This document shows, one piece after another, positions 1-10,410 of a stretch of 64,000 nucleotides of DNA. Numbering within the stretch: position 1 is the stretch's first letter; every line of letters begins with the position of its first letter. Position numbers and translations under genes: made by a program. The stretch lies in contig NC_061509.1 in the NCBI RefSeq assembly GCF_022539505.1, positions 208,468,254 through 208,532,253 of the forward strand, given 5' to 3'. Source of the DNA: Lolium rigidum. Lineage: Eukaryota; Streptophyta; Magnoliopsida; Poales; Poaceae. The notes beneath the pieces were generated by a model. That model worked only from the letters and a program-made list of their open reading frames with translations. It was not told where the DNA came from and did no database searches.

Positions 1-327
1 CTGATCTGTTGCATGTTTACTCGCTGCCATATTTTATTCAGATTGCTATTACCACTCATATACATCCATACTACTTGTATTTCACTATATCTTCGCCGAA
101 CTAGTGCACCTATACATCTGACAAGTGTATTAGGTGTGTTGGGGACACAAGAGACTTCTTGTATCGTGATTGCGGGGTTGCTTGAGAGGGATATCTTTGA
201 CCTCTTCCTCACCGAGTTCGATAAACCTTGGGTGATCCACTTAAGGGAAACTTGCTGCTGTTCTACAAACCTCTCGCTCTTGGAGGCCCAACACTGTCTA
301 CAAGAATAGAAGCACCCGTAGACATCA
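1..327 (+). repeat. E1 5' LTR, right-hand part
   Basis: Near-identical to 6803-7129. It ends in GTAGACATCA and is followed directly by the primer-binding site. The remaining roughly 1.15 kb lie outside the window. Confidence 0.85.
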
Positions 328-350
328 AGCACTTTTCCGGCGCCGTTGTC
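328..350 (+). other. E1 primer-binding site
   Basis: The stretch ccggcgccgttgtcgg follows the LTR end after a few bases. All gag elements of this window carry a close variant (13237, 26107 and, on the minus strand, 53544). It resembles the complement of the tRNA-Asp 3' end used by Athila/Tat-type Gypsy elements. The first bases, expected as TGG, read CGG or CCGG here. Confidence 0.55.
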
Positions 351-491
351 GGGGAGGAAAGGTAAAAGGCACTCATACTCCGGTCCCAGGTAACTAAGTA
401 CTTTTCTGTTGCCGTTGTGTGTGTGCTCGAAGCTATTTCCTTTAGATCCTGCAATTGCATTTTGTTTCTTGTTAAACACTAGTAAGGCATA

Positions 492-770
492 ATGGAAAAC
501 ATCTGTGAGCTTTTTGTACTATTTCCTGAGTCAAGACATGAATGGTTTAATGCGAAAATTAAAAAACCTATGGAATCTTATCTGCATGATAGTAGCAATG
601 TTATTAGTATGAATGCAATTACTGGTAATGCTATGGAAAAGTCTAAGCTTGGGGAAGCTAGTTTATATAAAAATAATCTTTTTGCTCCTCAGCTTTGGAA
701 GAAATATTTTGCCCTGATAATGCTTTATCTCCCATATGCGATAACTCTAATGATGCTTCTGATATTTTAA
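492..770 (+). pseudogene. E1 gag-like protein, N-terminal segment
   Basis: The ATG at 492 opens a frame beginning MENICELF. It aligns with the start of the E2 protein (26371, MENNKNMRDLYELY), including the shared IKKPME and NAME(K/N)SKLGEA motifs, so this start is the conserved one. The frame leaves the conserved reading at about 688-692 (cctcagctttgg), where one base appears lost before CAG. Protein similarity continues in the frame that opens at 695. The last 25 or so residues of this ORF, all hydrophobic, are therefore out-of-frame translation. This is part one of a gag-like protein extending to 3185. Confidence 0.7.
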
Positions 771-1714
771 ATCCATCTGCTGAAAGTATTCCGTATAAAA
801 TACCTATGAAAATTATTGAACGTGTTATGGATAACCGCTATGAAGGGGATGGAACTGTCCATCCTGGAGATCATTTACTGTTTTTGCATGAATTATGCGG
901 GTTATTCAAGTGTGCAGGTATCTCTATGGATGAAGTGAAGAAGAAACTATTCTCTATGTCGATGTCTGGTAAAGCGGCGCATTGGTACAAACTGCTGAAG
1001 GATGGGCATCCTCTTGATTGGAAGGATATTGTGCTTCTATTTTACTCTAAATTCTATCCTCCAAGTGAAATTCACAAAGACCGGAACCGCATATATAATT
1101 TCTGGCCTCATGATGGAGAGAGTATTGCCCAAGCATGGGGGAGATTGAAGTCTTTAATGCTCAAATGCCCCAATCATGAGCTTCCCGGTAATATCATCAT
1201 TGATAATTTCTATGCAAGACTTTCTTTTCAAGATAAAACCTTGCTGGATACTACTTGTTCTGGATCATTTACACGCAATGAAGAAGAGTTTAAAAGGGAC
1301 CTTCTTGATCGGATTCAGGAGAACACTGAAGGATGGGAGAACGACAAAGGTAAAGAGTCATGTATAAATTATGATTATGAATGCATTGAAACTTTTATGG
1401 ATACTGATAAAATTCGAAATATGAGTGCTACTTATGGTCTTGACTCTCAAGTTGTTGCAAATCTTTATAAAGCTTTTGCCTCTCATTTTGAATTTCCTAG
1501 GAAGAATTTTGATAAGTATCATGAACCTTTTAAAGACACTTGCATGAAGGATGAAACTATTATTAATGATTGCAATGAACATGCCCAAACTTCTGTTTCT
1601 TATAAGCATGTTAATTTTTGTGGAATGCATAGACCCTGTGGAATTAATCAAATCGAAGATGAATATTGTATCCACCATATTAATGAAAAACTAGAAAGTG
1701 GTCTAGGGATCTAG
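695..1714 (+). pseudogene. E1 gag (capsid-like) segment
   Basis: The second segment of the broken gag frame carries a Retrotrans_gag-like domain, roughly residues 45-215. Key landmarks are YEGDGTVHPGDHLLFLHEL, KKKLFSMSMSGKAAHWYK, W(K)DI...FYSKFYP and IAQAWGRLKSLM; the Athila-like E4 gag has the same order (DIIKLKLFPFSL, RAKDWL, RYYP, VAQAWERMKSL). It would form the virus-like particle capsid. The 695 ATG is not a real start but the resumption after a frameshift. A second frameshift near 1691-1700 moves the reading to the frame with the zinc knuckle. After the capsid the protein is acidic and shows no named domain. Confidence 0.8.
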
Positions 1715-2508
1715 ATGATCTTGGCAAAAAGGTTTGTGCCATCCATCCTTTTATTTGTGAACTTTGCCATACAGTGGGTCATTTTAATTTTCAATGCTCC
1801 TCCAATGATAATTCGAACCCCATGAGTGCTGAAAATTTGTATTGTGATGATGAAATTACTCCTAATCAGCATGATGAACTTACTTTATTTCTGTGGTGTG
1901 AAGAGTTATCAAGAAAAATCTCTTTGTTACATATGAGTGATCTTGATATTGATGATGTCCTGCGTGGGTGTTTCTCTTATTGCATTGATAATTGCCATAC
2001 AAATACTTACATACAAAATATTTTAGAAGATGACACTTTGCCAAAATATGATAGGACCGCTGTGTGTTTTGAACTTATTAATGAAAAGGAGGAATCCTCC
2101 CAAGTTTCTTCTATTGTTTCTGGAAACAGATCAGGTTATGTGGAGGAGCCCCTCATCAAGCCTCTCCCCGCTGAAGAAGGGAACGAGGAGAAAGAAAAGA
2201 AGAAGAAGAAGAAGGGAACGAAAAAGAAGAAGAAGAAGAAGGGGCATAAAGAGAAAGAGGTAACGGCATATCCCCGCGTGTATGAGATAACGATAGGTAA
2301 CCGTAAGTATGTTGCTCCTAATGACTATTATGATAATGAATCTGAGTACAATGATCTTCCTATGCCCTTTACCTACATTAGTGATCATGATTTGAAAGAG
2401 CACACTACTTTTGATATTGGAAATCTCCGGGAAACTAATTCGAAAATGATGATGTTAATAATTGCCATAGTATCAGTACTATCCATGCTTCCTCTCATAA
2501 TGATATAG
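1715..2508 (+). pseudogene. E1 gag zinc knuckle and lysine-rich segment
   Basis: In frame from about 1690, the segment contains CELCHTVGHFNFQC (coding about 1759-1800), a perfect CX2CX4HX4C zinc knuckle that normally binds RNA during packaging. The first in-frame ATG is 1774, inside the knuckle, so that is not the true start. Downstream, 2176-2265 encodes an extended Glu/Lys-rich tract from (aag)n repeats, then the segment RVYEITIGNRKYVAPNDYYD. The frame is lost near 2438-2442 (aattcgaaaatg), where a T of CTG seems missing; similarity continues in the 2532 frame. Confidence 0.75.
2176..2265 (+). repeat. (AAG)n purine microsatellite coding polylysine
   Basis: Runs of aagaagaagaag and gaaagaaaag occur inside the gag frame and give a strongly basic patch after the zinc knuckle, a plausible nucleic-acid-binding tail. 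The opposite strand gives a spurious polyleucine ORF. Confidence 0.8.
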
Positions 2509-2531
2509 AAAGCTCTAAGCTTGGGGATGAG

Positions 2532-3185
2532 GTGTTTGAAAATCCTTTTGCTACTGATCATTATATGTTTGATACATCTCCTTCTAGTAACAACGATGGT
2601 ATGGTCACAGATGAACTTACTGTGAAAGATAACTATTCTATTTCTTATGATGACACTATGCCTCCAATCTTTGATGATTATTATAAAGAATGCTGTGATA
2701 TAGGTTATAACTATCCTTATGAAACTTGTCATAGTTATGATTGGATTTCTAAAAACAATTCCCTTAGTATGCAACGTGTTTACCATGTTCAAATTCTTGA
2801 TAATAATCTTGCTCCAATTACTATTGACGAGAAGAACTCTTCTTATGCCAAAATTAATGATACTCTTATGCATATGAACCATGATAAGAATGTTTTAAGT
2901 GATGGGTATATTGTGGATTTCATCAATGATGCTACTGAAAGTTATTATGAGAGAGGGAAACACGGTTATATGCATCTTAATAATATTAAGTTTCCCCTCT
3001 TTATGTTGAGAATCTTGAAGTTACTCGTGTTTTATCTTCCTATGCTTGTCACTTTGCTCCTCATGAATTTATTTGTGTACAAGATTCCTTCCCATAGGAA
3101 GTGGGTTAGGCTTAAATTTGTTTCATACTTGCCTTTTGATGCTCTCTTTTTCTTCAACTACTATTTCTTGCGAGTGCATCATTAA
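2532..3185 (+). pseudogene. E1 C-terminal segment with conserved hydrophobic tail
   Basis: This last part of the E1 frame is acidic and rich in Asp, Asn and Tyr over its first 130 residues. It then carries a block shared with E2 (ending 27035) and E3 (ending 14847): YYERGK, about 15 variable residues, a 20-residue hydrophobic stretch (LVFYLPMLVTLLLMNLFVYK), a basic patch (PSHRKWVRLK), and the ending FNYYFLRVHH. The placement recalls the extra ORF after gag-pol in Athila elements, but here it is fused to gag with no pol between. I do not recognise the domain; a membrane or particle-binding role is only a guess. Confidence 0.65.
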
Positions 3186-5652
3186 AATTGCTGAGCCCAT
3201 CTTAATGGCTATAAAGAAAGCACTTCTTGGGAGATAACCCATGTGTTTATTTTACTACAGTACTTTTGTTTTATATTTGAGTCTTGGAAGTTTTTACTAC
3301 TGTAGCAACCTCTCCTTATCTTTATTTTATTGCATTGTTGTGCCAAGTAAATTCTTTGATAGCAAAGTCAATACTAGATTTGGATTACTGCGCAGAAACA
3401 GATTTCTTGCTGTCACGAATTTGGGCAGTGTTCTCTGTAGGTAACTCAGAAAAATCTGCCAATTTACGTGAGTGATCCTCAGATATGTACGCAAATTTCA
3501 TTCAATTTGAGCATTTTCATCTGAGCAAGTCTGGTGCCTCTTTAAAATTCGTCTTTACGGATCGTTCTGTTTTGACAGATTCTGCCTTTTATTTCGCATT
3601 TCCTCTTTTGCTGTGTTGGATGGATTTCTTTGTTCCATTAACTTCCAGTAGCTTTGAGCAATGTCCAGAAGTGTTAAGAATGATTGTGTCACCACTGAAC
3701 ATGTGAATTTTTGATTATGCACTAACCCTCTAATGAGTTTGTTTTGAGTTTGGTGTGGAGGAAGTTTTCAAGGGTCAAGAGAGGAGGATGATACAATATG
3801 ATCAAGAAGAGTGAAAAGTATAAGCTTGGGGATGCCCCCGTGGTTCATCCCTGGATATTTCAAGAAGACTCAAGCATCTAAAGTTGGGGATGTCCAAGGC
3901 ATCCCCTTCATCATCGACAAATTATCAGGTTTCTTCTCTTGAAACTATATTTTTATTCGGTCACATCTTATGTACTTTACTTGGAGCGTCTGTGTGTTTT
4001 TATTTTTGTTTTGTTTGAATAAATTCATGCTTGTGTGGGAGAGAGACACGCTCCGCTGGTTCATATGAACACATGTGTTCTTAGCTTTATTCTTAATGTT
4101 CATGGCGAAGGTTGAAACTGCTTCGTTAATTGTTATATGGTTGGAAACAGAAAATGCTGCATGTGGTAAATGGTATAATGTCTTGAATAATTTGATACTT
4201 GGCAATTGTTGTGCTCATATAGATCATGTTTAACCTCTTGCACCATGTACTTTGCACCTATTAATGAAGAACTACATAGAGCTTGTTAAAATTTGGTTTG
4301 CATGATTGGTCTCTAGAGTCTAGATATTTTCTGGTTAAGGTGTTTGAACAACAAGGGAGACGATGTAAAGTCTTATAATTCTTACAATATGTTCATATTT
4401 GAGTCTTGCTGCACCGTTTTATACTTGAGTTTGCTTCAAACAACCTTGCTAGCCTAGCCTTGTATTGAGAGGAATTCTTCTCGTGCATCCAAATCCTTGA
4501 GCCAAAAACTATGCCATTTGTGTCCACCATACCTACCTACCACATGGTATTTCTCTGCCATTCCAAAGTAAATTACTTCATGTGCTACCTTTAAACAATT
4601 CAAAACTTTATTACTTCTTATTTTGTGTCAATGTTTTATAGCTCATGAGGAAGTATGTGGTGTTTTATCTTTCAATCTTGTTGGGCAGCTTTCACCAATG
4701 GACTAGTGGCTTCATCCGCTTATCCAATAATTTTGCAAAAAGAGTCGGCGCGGGGTTCCTGACCCCCAATTAATCAACCTTCATTAATAATTCTCTTCAC
4801 ATGTTTTGCTCTGATTCATCAGTAAGCAACTTAATTTTGCAAATAGACACTCCTTCATGGTATGTGAATGTTGGAAGGCACCCGAGGATTTGTTTAGCCA
4901 TGGCTTGTGTAAGCAAAAGGTTGGGAGGAGTGTCAACCATAAATAAAACTAAAATACATGTGTAAACAAAAGAGAAGAGGGATGATCAACCTTGCTGGTA
5001 GAGATAACGTCCTTCATGGGAGCCGCTCTTTGAAAGTCTGTTTGGCAAGGGGGTTAGAGTGCCCACTACCATTCGTTGACAACAACAAACACCTCTCAAA
5101 ACTTTACTTTTATGCTCTCTATATGATTTCAAAACTTAAAAAGCTCTAGCACATGATTTAATCCCTGCTTCCCTCTGCGAAGGGCCATTCTTCTACTTTA
5201 TGTTGAGTCAGTTTACCTACTTCTTTCTATCTTAGAAGCAAACACTTGTGTGAACTGTGTGCATTGATTCTTACATGTTTACTTATTGCATTTGTTATAT
5301 TGCTTTGTGTTGACAACTATCCATGAGATATACATGTTACAAGTTGAAAGCAATTGCTGAAACTTAATCATCCTTTGTGTTGCTTCAATGCCTTTACTAA
5401 GAATTTATTGCTTTATGAGTAACTCTTATGCAAGTCTTATTGATGCTTGTATTGAAAGTACTATTCATGAAAAGTCTTTGTTATATGGTTCATTTGTTTA
5501 CTCATTGTCTTTACCATTGCTTTGAATCGCTGCATTCATCTCATATGCTTTACAATAGTATGATCAAGATTATGATAGCATGTCACTTCAGAAATTATCC
5601 TTGTTATCGTTTACCTACTCGAGGGCGAGTAGGAACTAAGCTTGGGGATGCT
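3186..5652 (+). other. E1 3' non-coding internal region
   Basis: No reading frame with support. It aligns along its length with 14848-17280 (E3) and 27036-29613 (E2), for example cttgggagataacccatgtg, tactgtagcaacctctcctt, the AAGCTTGGGGATGC boxes and gtgtccaccatacctaccta. Conservation across diverged elements suggests cis-acting RNA or replication signals. Confidence 0.75.
5614..5652 (+). promoter_or_regulatory. E1 pre-LTR hairpin and polypurine tract
   Basis: CCTACTCG (5614-5621) and CGAGTAGG (5626-5633) form a perfect 8-bp stem with loop AGGG. The purine-rich box aagcttggggatgc (5638-5651) then abuts the 3' LTR. The PPT primes plus-strand DNA; the hairpin has counterparts in E2 and E3 with paired base changes. 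Confidence 0.7.
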
Positions 5653-7129
5653 TGATACGTCTCAAACGTATCTATAATTTTTTATGTTCCATGCTACTTT
5701 TATGATGATACTCACATGTTTTATACACATTATATGTCATATTTATGCGTTTTCCGGAACTAACCTATTGACGAGATGCCGAAGGGCCGGTTGCTGTTTT
5801 CTGCTGTTTTTGGTTTCGAAATCCTAGTAAGGAAATATTCTCGGAATCGGACGAAATCAACGCCCGAGCATCTTAGAATTCCACGAAGCTTCCGGAACAC
5901 CCGAGAGCCACCGGAGGAGGGCCACGGGGCCACCGGACAACAGGGCGGCGCGGCCCAAGGGGGCGCGCCCCTATTGTGTGGCGCCCCGTCGGCCTTCCGA
6001 CTCCGCCTCTTCGCCTATTTAAAGGTCCCCGACCTAAAACTTCGATACGAAAAAGCCACGGTACGAGAAACCTTCCGAGCCGCCGCCATCGCGAAGCCAA
6101 GATCCGGGGGACAGGAGTCTCCGTTCCGGCACGCCGCCGGGACGGGGAAGTGCCCCCGGAAGGCTCCTCCATCGACACCACCGCCATCTTCATCACCGCT
6201 CGTTGTCTCCCATGAGGAGGGAGTAGTTCTCCATCGAGGCTAAGGGTTGTACCGGTAGCTATGTGGTTAATCTCTCTTCCATGTACTTCAATACAATGAT
6301 CTCATGAGCCGCCTTACATGATTGAGATTCATATGAGTTTTGTATCACTATTCATCTATGTGTTACTCTAGTAATGTTATTAAAGTACTCTATTCCTCCT
6401 CCATGGTGTAATGGTGACAGTGTGTGCATCATGTAGTACTTGGCGTAGGTTATGATTGTAATCTCTTGTAGATTATGAAGTTAATTATTGCTATGATAGT
6501 ATTGATGTGATCTATTCCTCCTTCATAGTGTGATGGTGATAGTGTGCATGCTATGTTAGTACTTGGTGTAATTGCAATGATCTATCATGCACTCTAAGGT
6601 TATTTAAATATGAACATCGAATGTTGTGGAGCTTGTTAACTCCGGCATTGAGGTGCTCTTGTAGCCCTACGCAATTAGTGGTGTTCATCATCCAACAAGA
6701 GAGTGTAGAGTGGTTTTATTATGTGATCAATGTTGAGAGTGTCCACTAGTGAAAGTATGATCCCTAGGCCTTGTTTCCAAACATCGAATCTCCGTTTATT
6801 TACTTGTTACGTTGCATGTTTACTCGCTGCCATATTTTATTCAGATTGCTATTACCACTCATATACATCCATACTACTTGTATTTCACTATCTCTTCGCC
6901 GAACTAGTGCACCTATACATCCGACAAGTGTATTAGGTGTGTTGGGGACACAAGAGACTTCTTGTATCGTGATTGCGGGGTTGCTTGAGAGGGATATCTT
7001 TGACCTCTTCCTCCCTGAGTTCGATAAACCTTGGGTGATCCACTTAAGGGAAACTTGCTGCTGTTCTACAAACCTCTGCTCTTGGAGGCCCAACACTGTC
7101 TACAAGAATAGAAGCACCCGTAGACATCA
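5653..7129 (+). repeat. E1 3' LTR
   Basis: Starts TGATACGTCTCAAACGTATC and ends GTAGACATCA. It has a GC-rich first third with a TATA-like box, then leader sequence with tandem variants of ctattcctcctccatggtgtaatggtgacagtg (about 6385 and 6508). The ORFs inside this LTR have no homology that I recognise and lie in transcribed leader. Confidence 0.9.
6015..6024 (+). promoter_or_regulatory. E1 LTR core promoter (TATA-like)
   Basis: ctatttaaag in the context cgcctcttcgcctatttaaa. The same position in sister LTRs reads tatataaag (39861), ctattaaag (12072, 17650) or tacttaaag (24875, 29979), a conserved TATA position for LTR transcription. Confidence 0.6.
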
Positions 7130-8078
7130 GGGGCCCATCCTTAAATGGTGTAAGTGAACCGGCGTGGACCCAGGGTCGGAGTTTGCAACAAAGGGTGGGT
7201 GTTCGAGGTAGCGGAGGAACATGATTGGCTAGACCTTATACCGGGCCTCACACCATAGGAAGTGTGGACGGGTTGCGCGCCCGGTTGGCACCAAGGTTAC
7301 GATCTCTTATGGGTAAAGCAACACACCTCTGCGAGTGTAAAGAATCGTGACTCGTCACTCCTCGTTCCGGGATATGGAACTGCGAACGCTACCGGAAAGG
7401 AGCTCCATGAAGTTCTAGTAAACCGGTGAAGGCTGAAGGACATAGTTCTTCTGAATAAAAGCAACCTTTTGAAGAAATGGTTATGAAAACCTGCATTGGT
7501 ATTAGACTTTACGGTCTAATGCTCGTAGCTAGTGCATTAAACACCTCTTTCCTATAATGAACTTGTTGAGTACGCTCGTACTCATACCACTCTTAAATCC
7601 CCTGCTTAGATATGGAGGCATCGAAGGAGGATCTACAGTGCAACTCGAAGGCCAAGGCGTCAACAACTACTTCAAGAGACAGGACCCTGTCAGAGGAGTC
7701 AGATACCACACCCAACAAGGATAAAACCTAGTTTAGCCATAGAAGGGAACTAGCATCCTAAACTTAGCTCCTACTTAGCTAGAATCTATTCTTAGCCTCT
7801 GTAGCTTGTTAAATACTCTACAAATAGAGTTCGTGATAGGACTAGACTACGAGTCGTTCTTCTGGAGTTTATTTGCAGCTTTACCTCATTGTAAAGTAGG
7901 AGAGGCTGTGATGATCTTATGTAATAGAGTAAATGTTGTAATTCTATAGACATGCCTTGGACCCGCATATGTTTCTGTTGTACCACTCTAAGCGATATAA
8001 TACTAGTGGAACGGTGTTTCATTGGTGTTATATCAGATTTGCATACTACACCATGTAGTGGTATGCCGGGTCACCACA
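7130..8078 (+). repeat. Element X LTR, 3' part (plus strand)
   Basis: About 97% like 38042-38990 and the reverse complement of most of 9324-10200. It ends GGTCACCACA and is followed by a primer-binding-like site, so it is the right end of a 5' LTR whose left portion lies outside the window beyond E1. The ORFs inside it are not supported. Confidence 0.8.
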
Positions 8079-8511
8079 GTTGGAATCAGAGCAAATGCTT
8101 TGACCTTAGGATTAAAACCCTTTAAAGGAGACCTATAGGATTGGTAGTGTCTATAGGAAGTTGTCGTAGTTAAACCAAATCTTCTTATGACTTAAGATGG
8201 GTATTCACTTGAGAATAATCCTGACACACTTGAGTCAACCTTTCTTACCTATCTTTCCTAAGTAAAGCTAGTTAGCTAATCCCAAATATGTAGCACACCA
8301 TGAAGTCCTTAAACAATAGATGAGTAGATCCCAGTTGGTATACAATACATGATAGTCCAAAGAGAGGATACAACCATAAGGAAGATATCCTAGTGGAAGA
8401 TGTGTACCAACATATGTTATGATTAAGTAAGAGTTATCCAGACTGGTAATAGGAGTTATATCAATTGATGAAGATAATTAAGATATCCTAATAGAAGATG
8501 TAGACCAAGAT
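8079..8511 (+). mobile_element. Element X interior, 5' end, with variant iMet primer-binding site
   Basis: 8081-8092 (tggaatcagagc) is one mismatch from the standard initiator-Met primer site TGGTATCAGAGC. The next 430 bp match the reverse complement of about 34940-35360 at high identity and hold no ORF. At about 8512-8526 the sequence switches to the LTR end through the shared agtaat(a)gagtaa, a microhomology junction. Confidence 0.7.
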
Positions 8512-8671
8512 AAGTAATAGAGTAAATGTTGTAATTCTATAGACATGCCTTGGACCCGCATATGTTTCTGTTGTACCACTCTGAGCGATATAATACTAGT
8601 GGAACGGTGTTTCATTGGTGTTATATCAGACTTGCATACTACACCATGCAGTGGTATGCCGGGTCACCACA
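8512..8671 (+). repeat. Second copy of the X LTR right end
   Basis: Repeats 7922-8078 almost exactly and ends GGTCACCACA at 8671. It is directly followed by a primer-binding site that continues into a long tRNA complement. Confidence 0.8.
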
Positions 8672-8673
8672 GT

Positions 8674-8739
8674 TGGTATCAGAGCCAGGTTTCGATCCTG
8701 GGACCTGTGGGTTATGGGCCCACCACGCTTCCGCTGCGC
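8674..8739 (-). tRNA. 66-nt copy of initiator tRNA-Met (reverse-transcribed primer, not a functional gene)
   Basis: The plus strand begins TGGTATCAGAGCCAGG right after an LTR end. It stays complementary to plant initiator tRNA-Met, as I remember that sequence, for 66 nt, including the T arm, variable loop and anticodon arm (minus-strand anticodon CAT within gggcccataaccc). It contains the complement of the post-transcriptional CCA end and stops at about tRNA nucleotide 10, so the 5' acceptor strand is missing. CCA plus position at the primer site indicates copying from mature primer tRNA, not a genomic tRNA gene. A normal primer site covers only about 12-18 nt. Confidence 0.8.
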
Positions 8740-9323
8740 GTACCGTTTTGCTCGGATAAGAGCGAAGACGACGACTTCGTCTTCGACTTCTCCTTTCGCA
8801 TGGACGATAGCGAGACGCCGGCGAGCCACGTCCCGGCCGCCGATGTGGACTTCCTCGACCATCGACGACCGTCGGAGGGGTATTAATACCCAGAGAAACC
8901 CTAGCCATCGTCCTTTTCCTCCCTCTCTGCTGAATTCCTCCCTAAACCGAGACCCTAGCTCGCCGGACTTCATTCGTCGCCGTCGATTGGAGCTTTCCCA
9001 AGCCTTGTCGTGGACACCATCAGCACCACCGTCCTCGACATGCTCCTCCCACGCGAGGAATCGTGGTGAATCATCCCGGAGCCTCCTCGTCGAGCTCATC
9101 TCCTCCGCCACCGGGAGATGCCGATTCCCACGATTCCGACCACCCCCGGCCTCGCCATCAAGCTCTACCGACTCCTCGTAAGCTCCTGCATCTCGCAGTA
9201 TCCTTGGCCTGCTCAATCATGCCCCGTAGTGCCGCCTCGTCGTCGTTCACTTTCCGTCGCCGCAACATCTCATCGCCGGCCACGCTCCGGTGGTCATTAG
9301 AGGGCGGCGTTAGTACCGTTCCG
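8740..9323 (+). repeat. X LTR GC-rich promoter/leader island, plus-strand fragment
   Basis: CGGATAAGAGCGAAGACGA and flanking GTACC match the reverse complement of about 20340-20370, the GC island of the minus X LTR. Downstream are a TATA-like tattaata (8881-8888) and an aaaccctag telobox (8896-8904), then proline/serine-coding GC-rich sequence without recognisable protein homology on either strand. It joins the tRNA copy on its left and the inverted LTR on its right, at gttccgttcc. Confidence 0.65.
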
Positions 9324-10261
9324 TTCCACTAGTATTATATCGCTCAGAGTGGTACAACAGAAACATATGCGGGTCCAAGGCATGTCTATAGAATTATAAC
9401 ATTGACTCTGTTACATAAGATCATCACAGCCTCCTACTTTATAATGAGGTAAAACTGCAAATAAACTCCAGAAGAACGACTCGTAGTTTAGTCTACTCAG
9501 GAACTCTATTTATAGAGTATTTAACTAGCTATAGAGGCTATGAATAGATTCTAGCTAAATAGAAGCTAGTTTTAGGAAGCTAGTTCCCTCCTATGGCTAA
9601 ACTAGGTTTTCTCCTTGTTGGATGTGGTATCTGACTCCTCTGACAGGGTCCTGTCTCTTGAAGTAGTTGTTGACTCCTCGGCCTTTGAGTTGCACGGTAG
9701 ATCCTCCTTCGTGGCCTCCATATCTAAGCAGGGGATTTAAGTGTGGGATGAGTACGAGCGTACTCAACAAGTTCATTATAGGAAAGAGGTGTTTAATGCT
9801 CTAGCTACGGCATTAGACCAGAAAGTCTAATACCAATGCAGGTTTTCATAACCATTTCTTCAAAAGGTTGCTTTTATTCGAAGAACTATGTCCGTCAGCC
9901 TTCACCGGTTTACTAGAACTTCATGGAGTTCCTTTCCGGCAGCGTTCGCGGCTCCATATCCCGGAACGAGGAGTGACAGGTCACGATTCATTACACTCTG
10001 CGGAGGTGTGTTGCTTTACCCATAAGAGATCTTAACCTTGGTGCCAACCGAGTTGCAGGCTCGTCCACACTTCCTTTGGTGTGAGGCCCGGTATAAGGTC
10101 TAGCCAATCATGTTCCTCCGCTACCTCGAACACCCACCCTTTGTTGCAATCTCCGACCCTGGGTCCACGTCGGTTCACTTACACCAATTAAGGATGGGCC
10201 ACAACCACGACGACAATGCAGGGCTCTACCATACATTCCTACGCCGGCAGCTGCAACCCAT

Positions 10262-10410
10262 CATAGACCGCAATACCGTGGGGACTTAGGACTCCCCAGC
10301 CTCACCGCTTGCTCCTTCGGGCGACAAGTGTACTACGGACAATGCCGTGGGGACTTAGGACTCCCCAGCCTCACCGCTTGCCCCTTTGGATTACAAGTGT
10401 ACTACGGTAA
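10262..10410. repeat. 73-bp direct duplication inside the X LTR
   Basis: Two copies of the block accgtggggacttaggactc...gtgtactacgg in tandem. The same duplication is present in the plus-strand LTR at about 37842-37985, so it predates separation of the copies. Confidence 0.75.

Larger units (their letters stand above)
1..7129 (+). mobile_element. E1, gag-bearing LTR retrotransposon lacking pol (left end truncated)
   Basis: Positions 1-327 match 6803-7129, so the window opens inside the 5' LTR and closes E1 with a 3' LTR at 5653-7129. Between them lie a primer-binding site, a broken gag-like reading frame (492-3185) and about 2.5 kb without coding potential. No protease, reverse transcriptase, RNase H or integrase is recognisable, so the element would depend on proteins from a partner. 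The gag resembles Athila-type Gypsy elements. E1 sits in the LTR of element X: the uninterrupted site is seen in the paralogous LTR at about 38036-38050. The family name is uncertain; the LTR start is of the Triticeae Sabrina/WHAM-like type. Confidence 0.85.

Noticed and set aside
492..3185. Frameshifts taken as proof that E1 is an old dead copy
   Set aside because: At least two of the three breaks fall on CAG/CTG motifs that are misread elsewhere in the window, and the E1 LTR pair is nearly identical.
5776..6243. 155-codon ORF and overlapping ORFs in the E1 LTR (also 11811-12291, 17395-17878, 24769-25060, 29745-30163, 54581-55022)
   Set aside because: They lie in GC-rich LTR leaders, overlap on both strands, and differ between sister LTRs by frame-shifting indels. 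No protein family recognised.
8674..8739. Genuine tRNA-iMet gene on the minus strand
   Set aside because: It lacks the 5' acceptor strand, includes the CCA end that plant tRNA genes do not encode, and starts exactly at an LTR primer-binding position.
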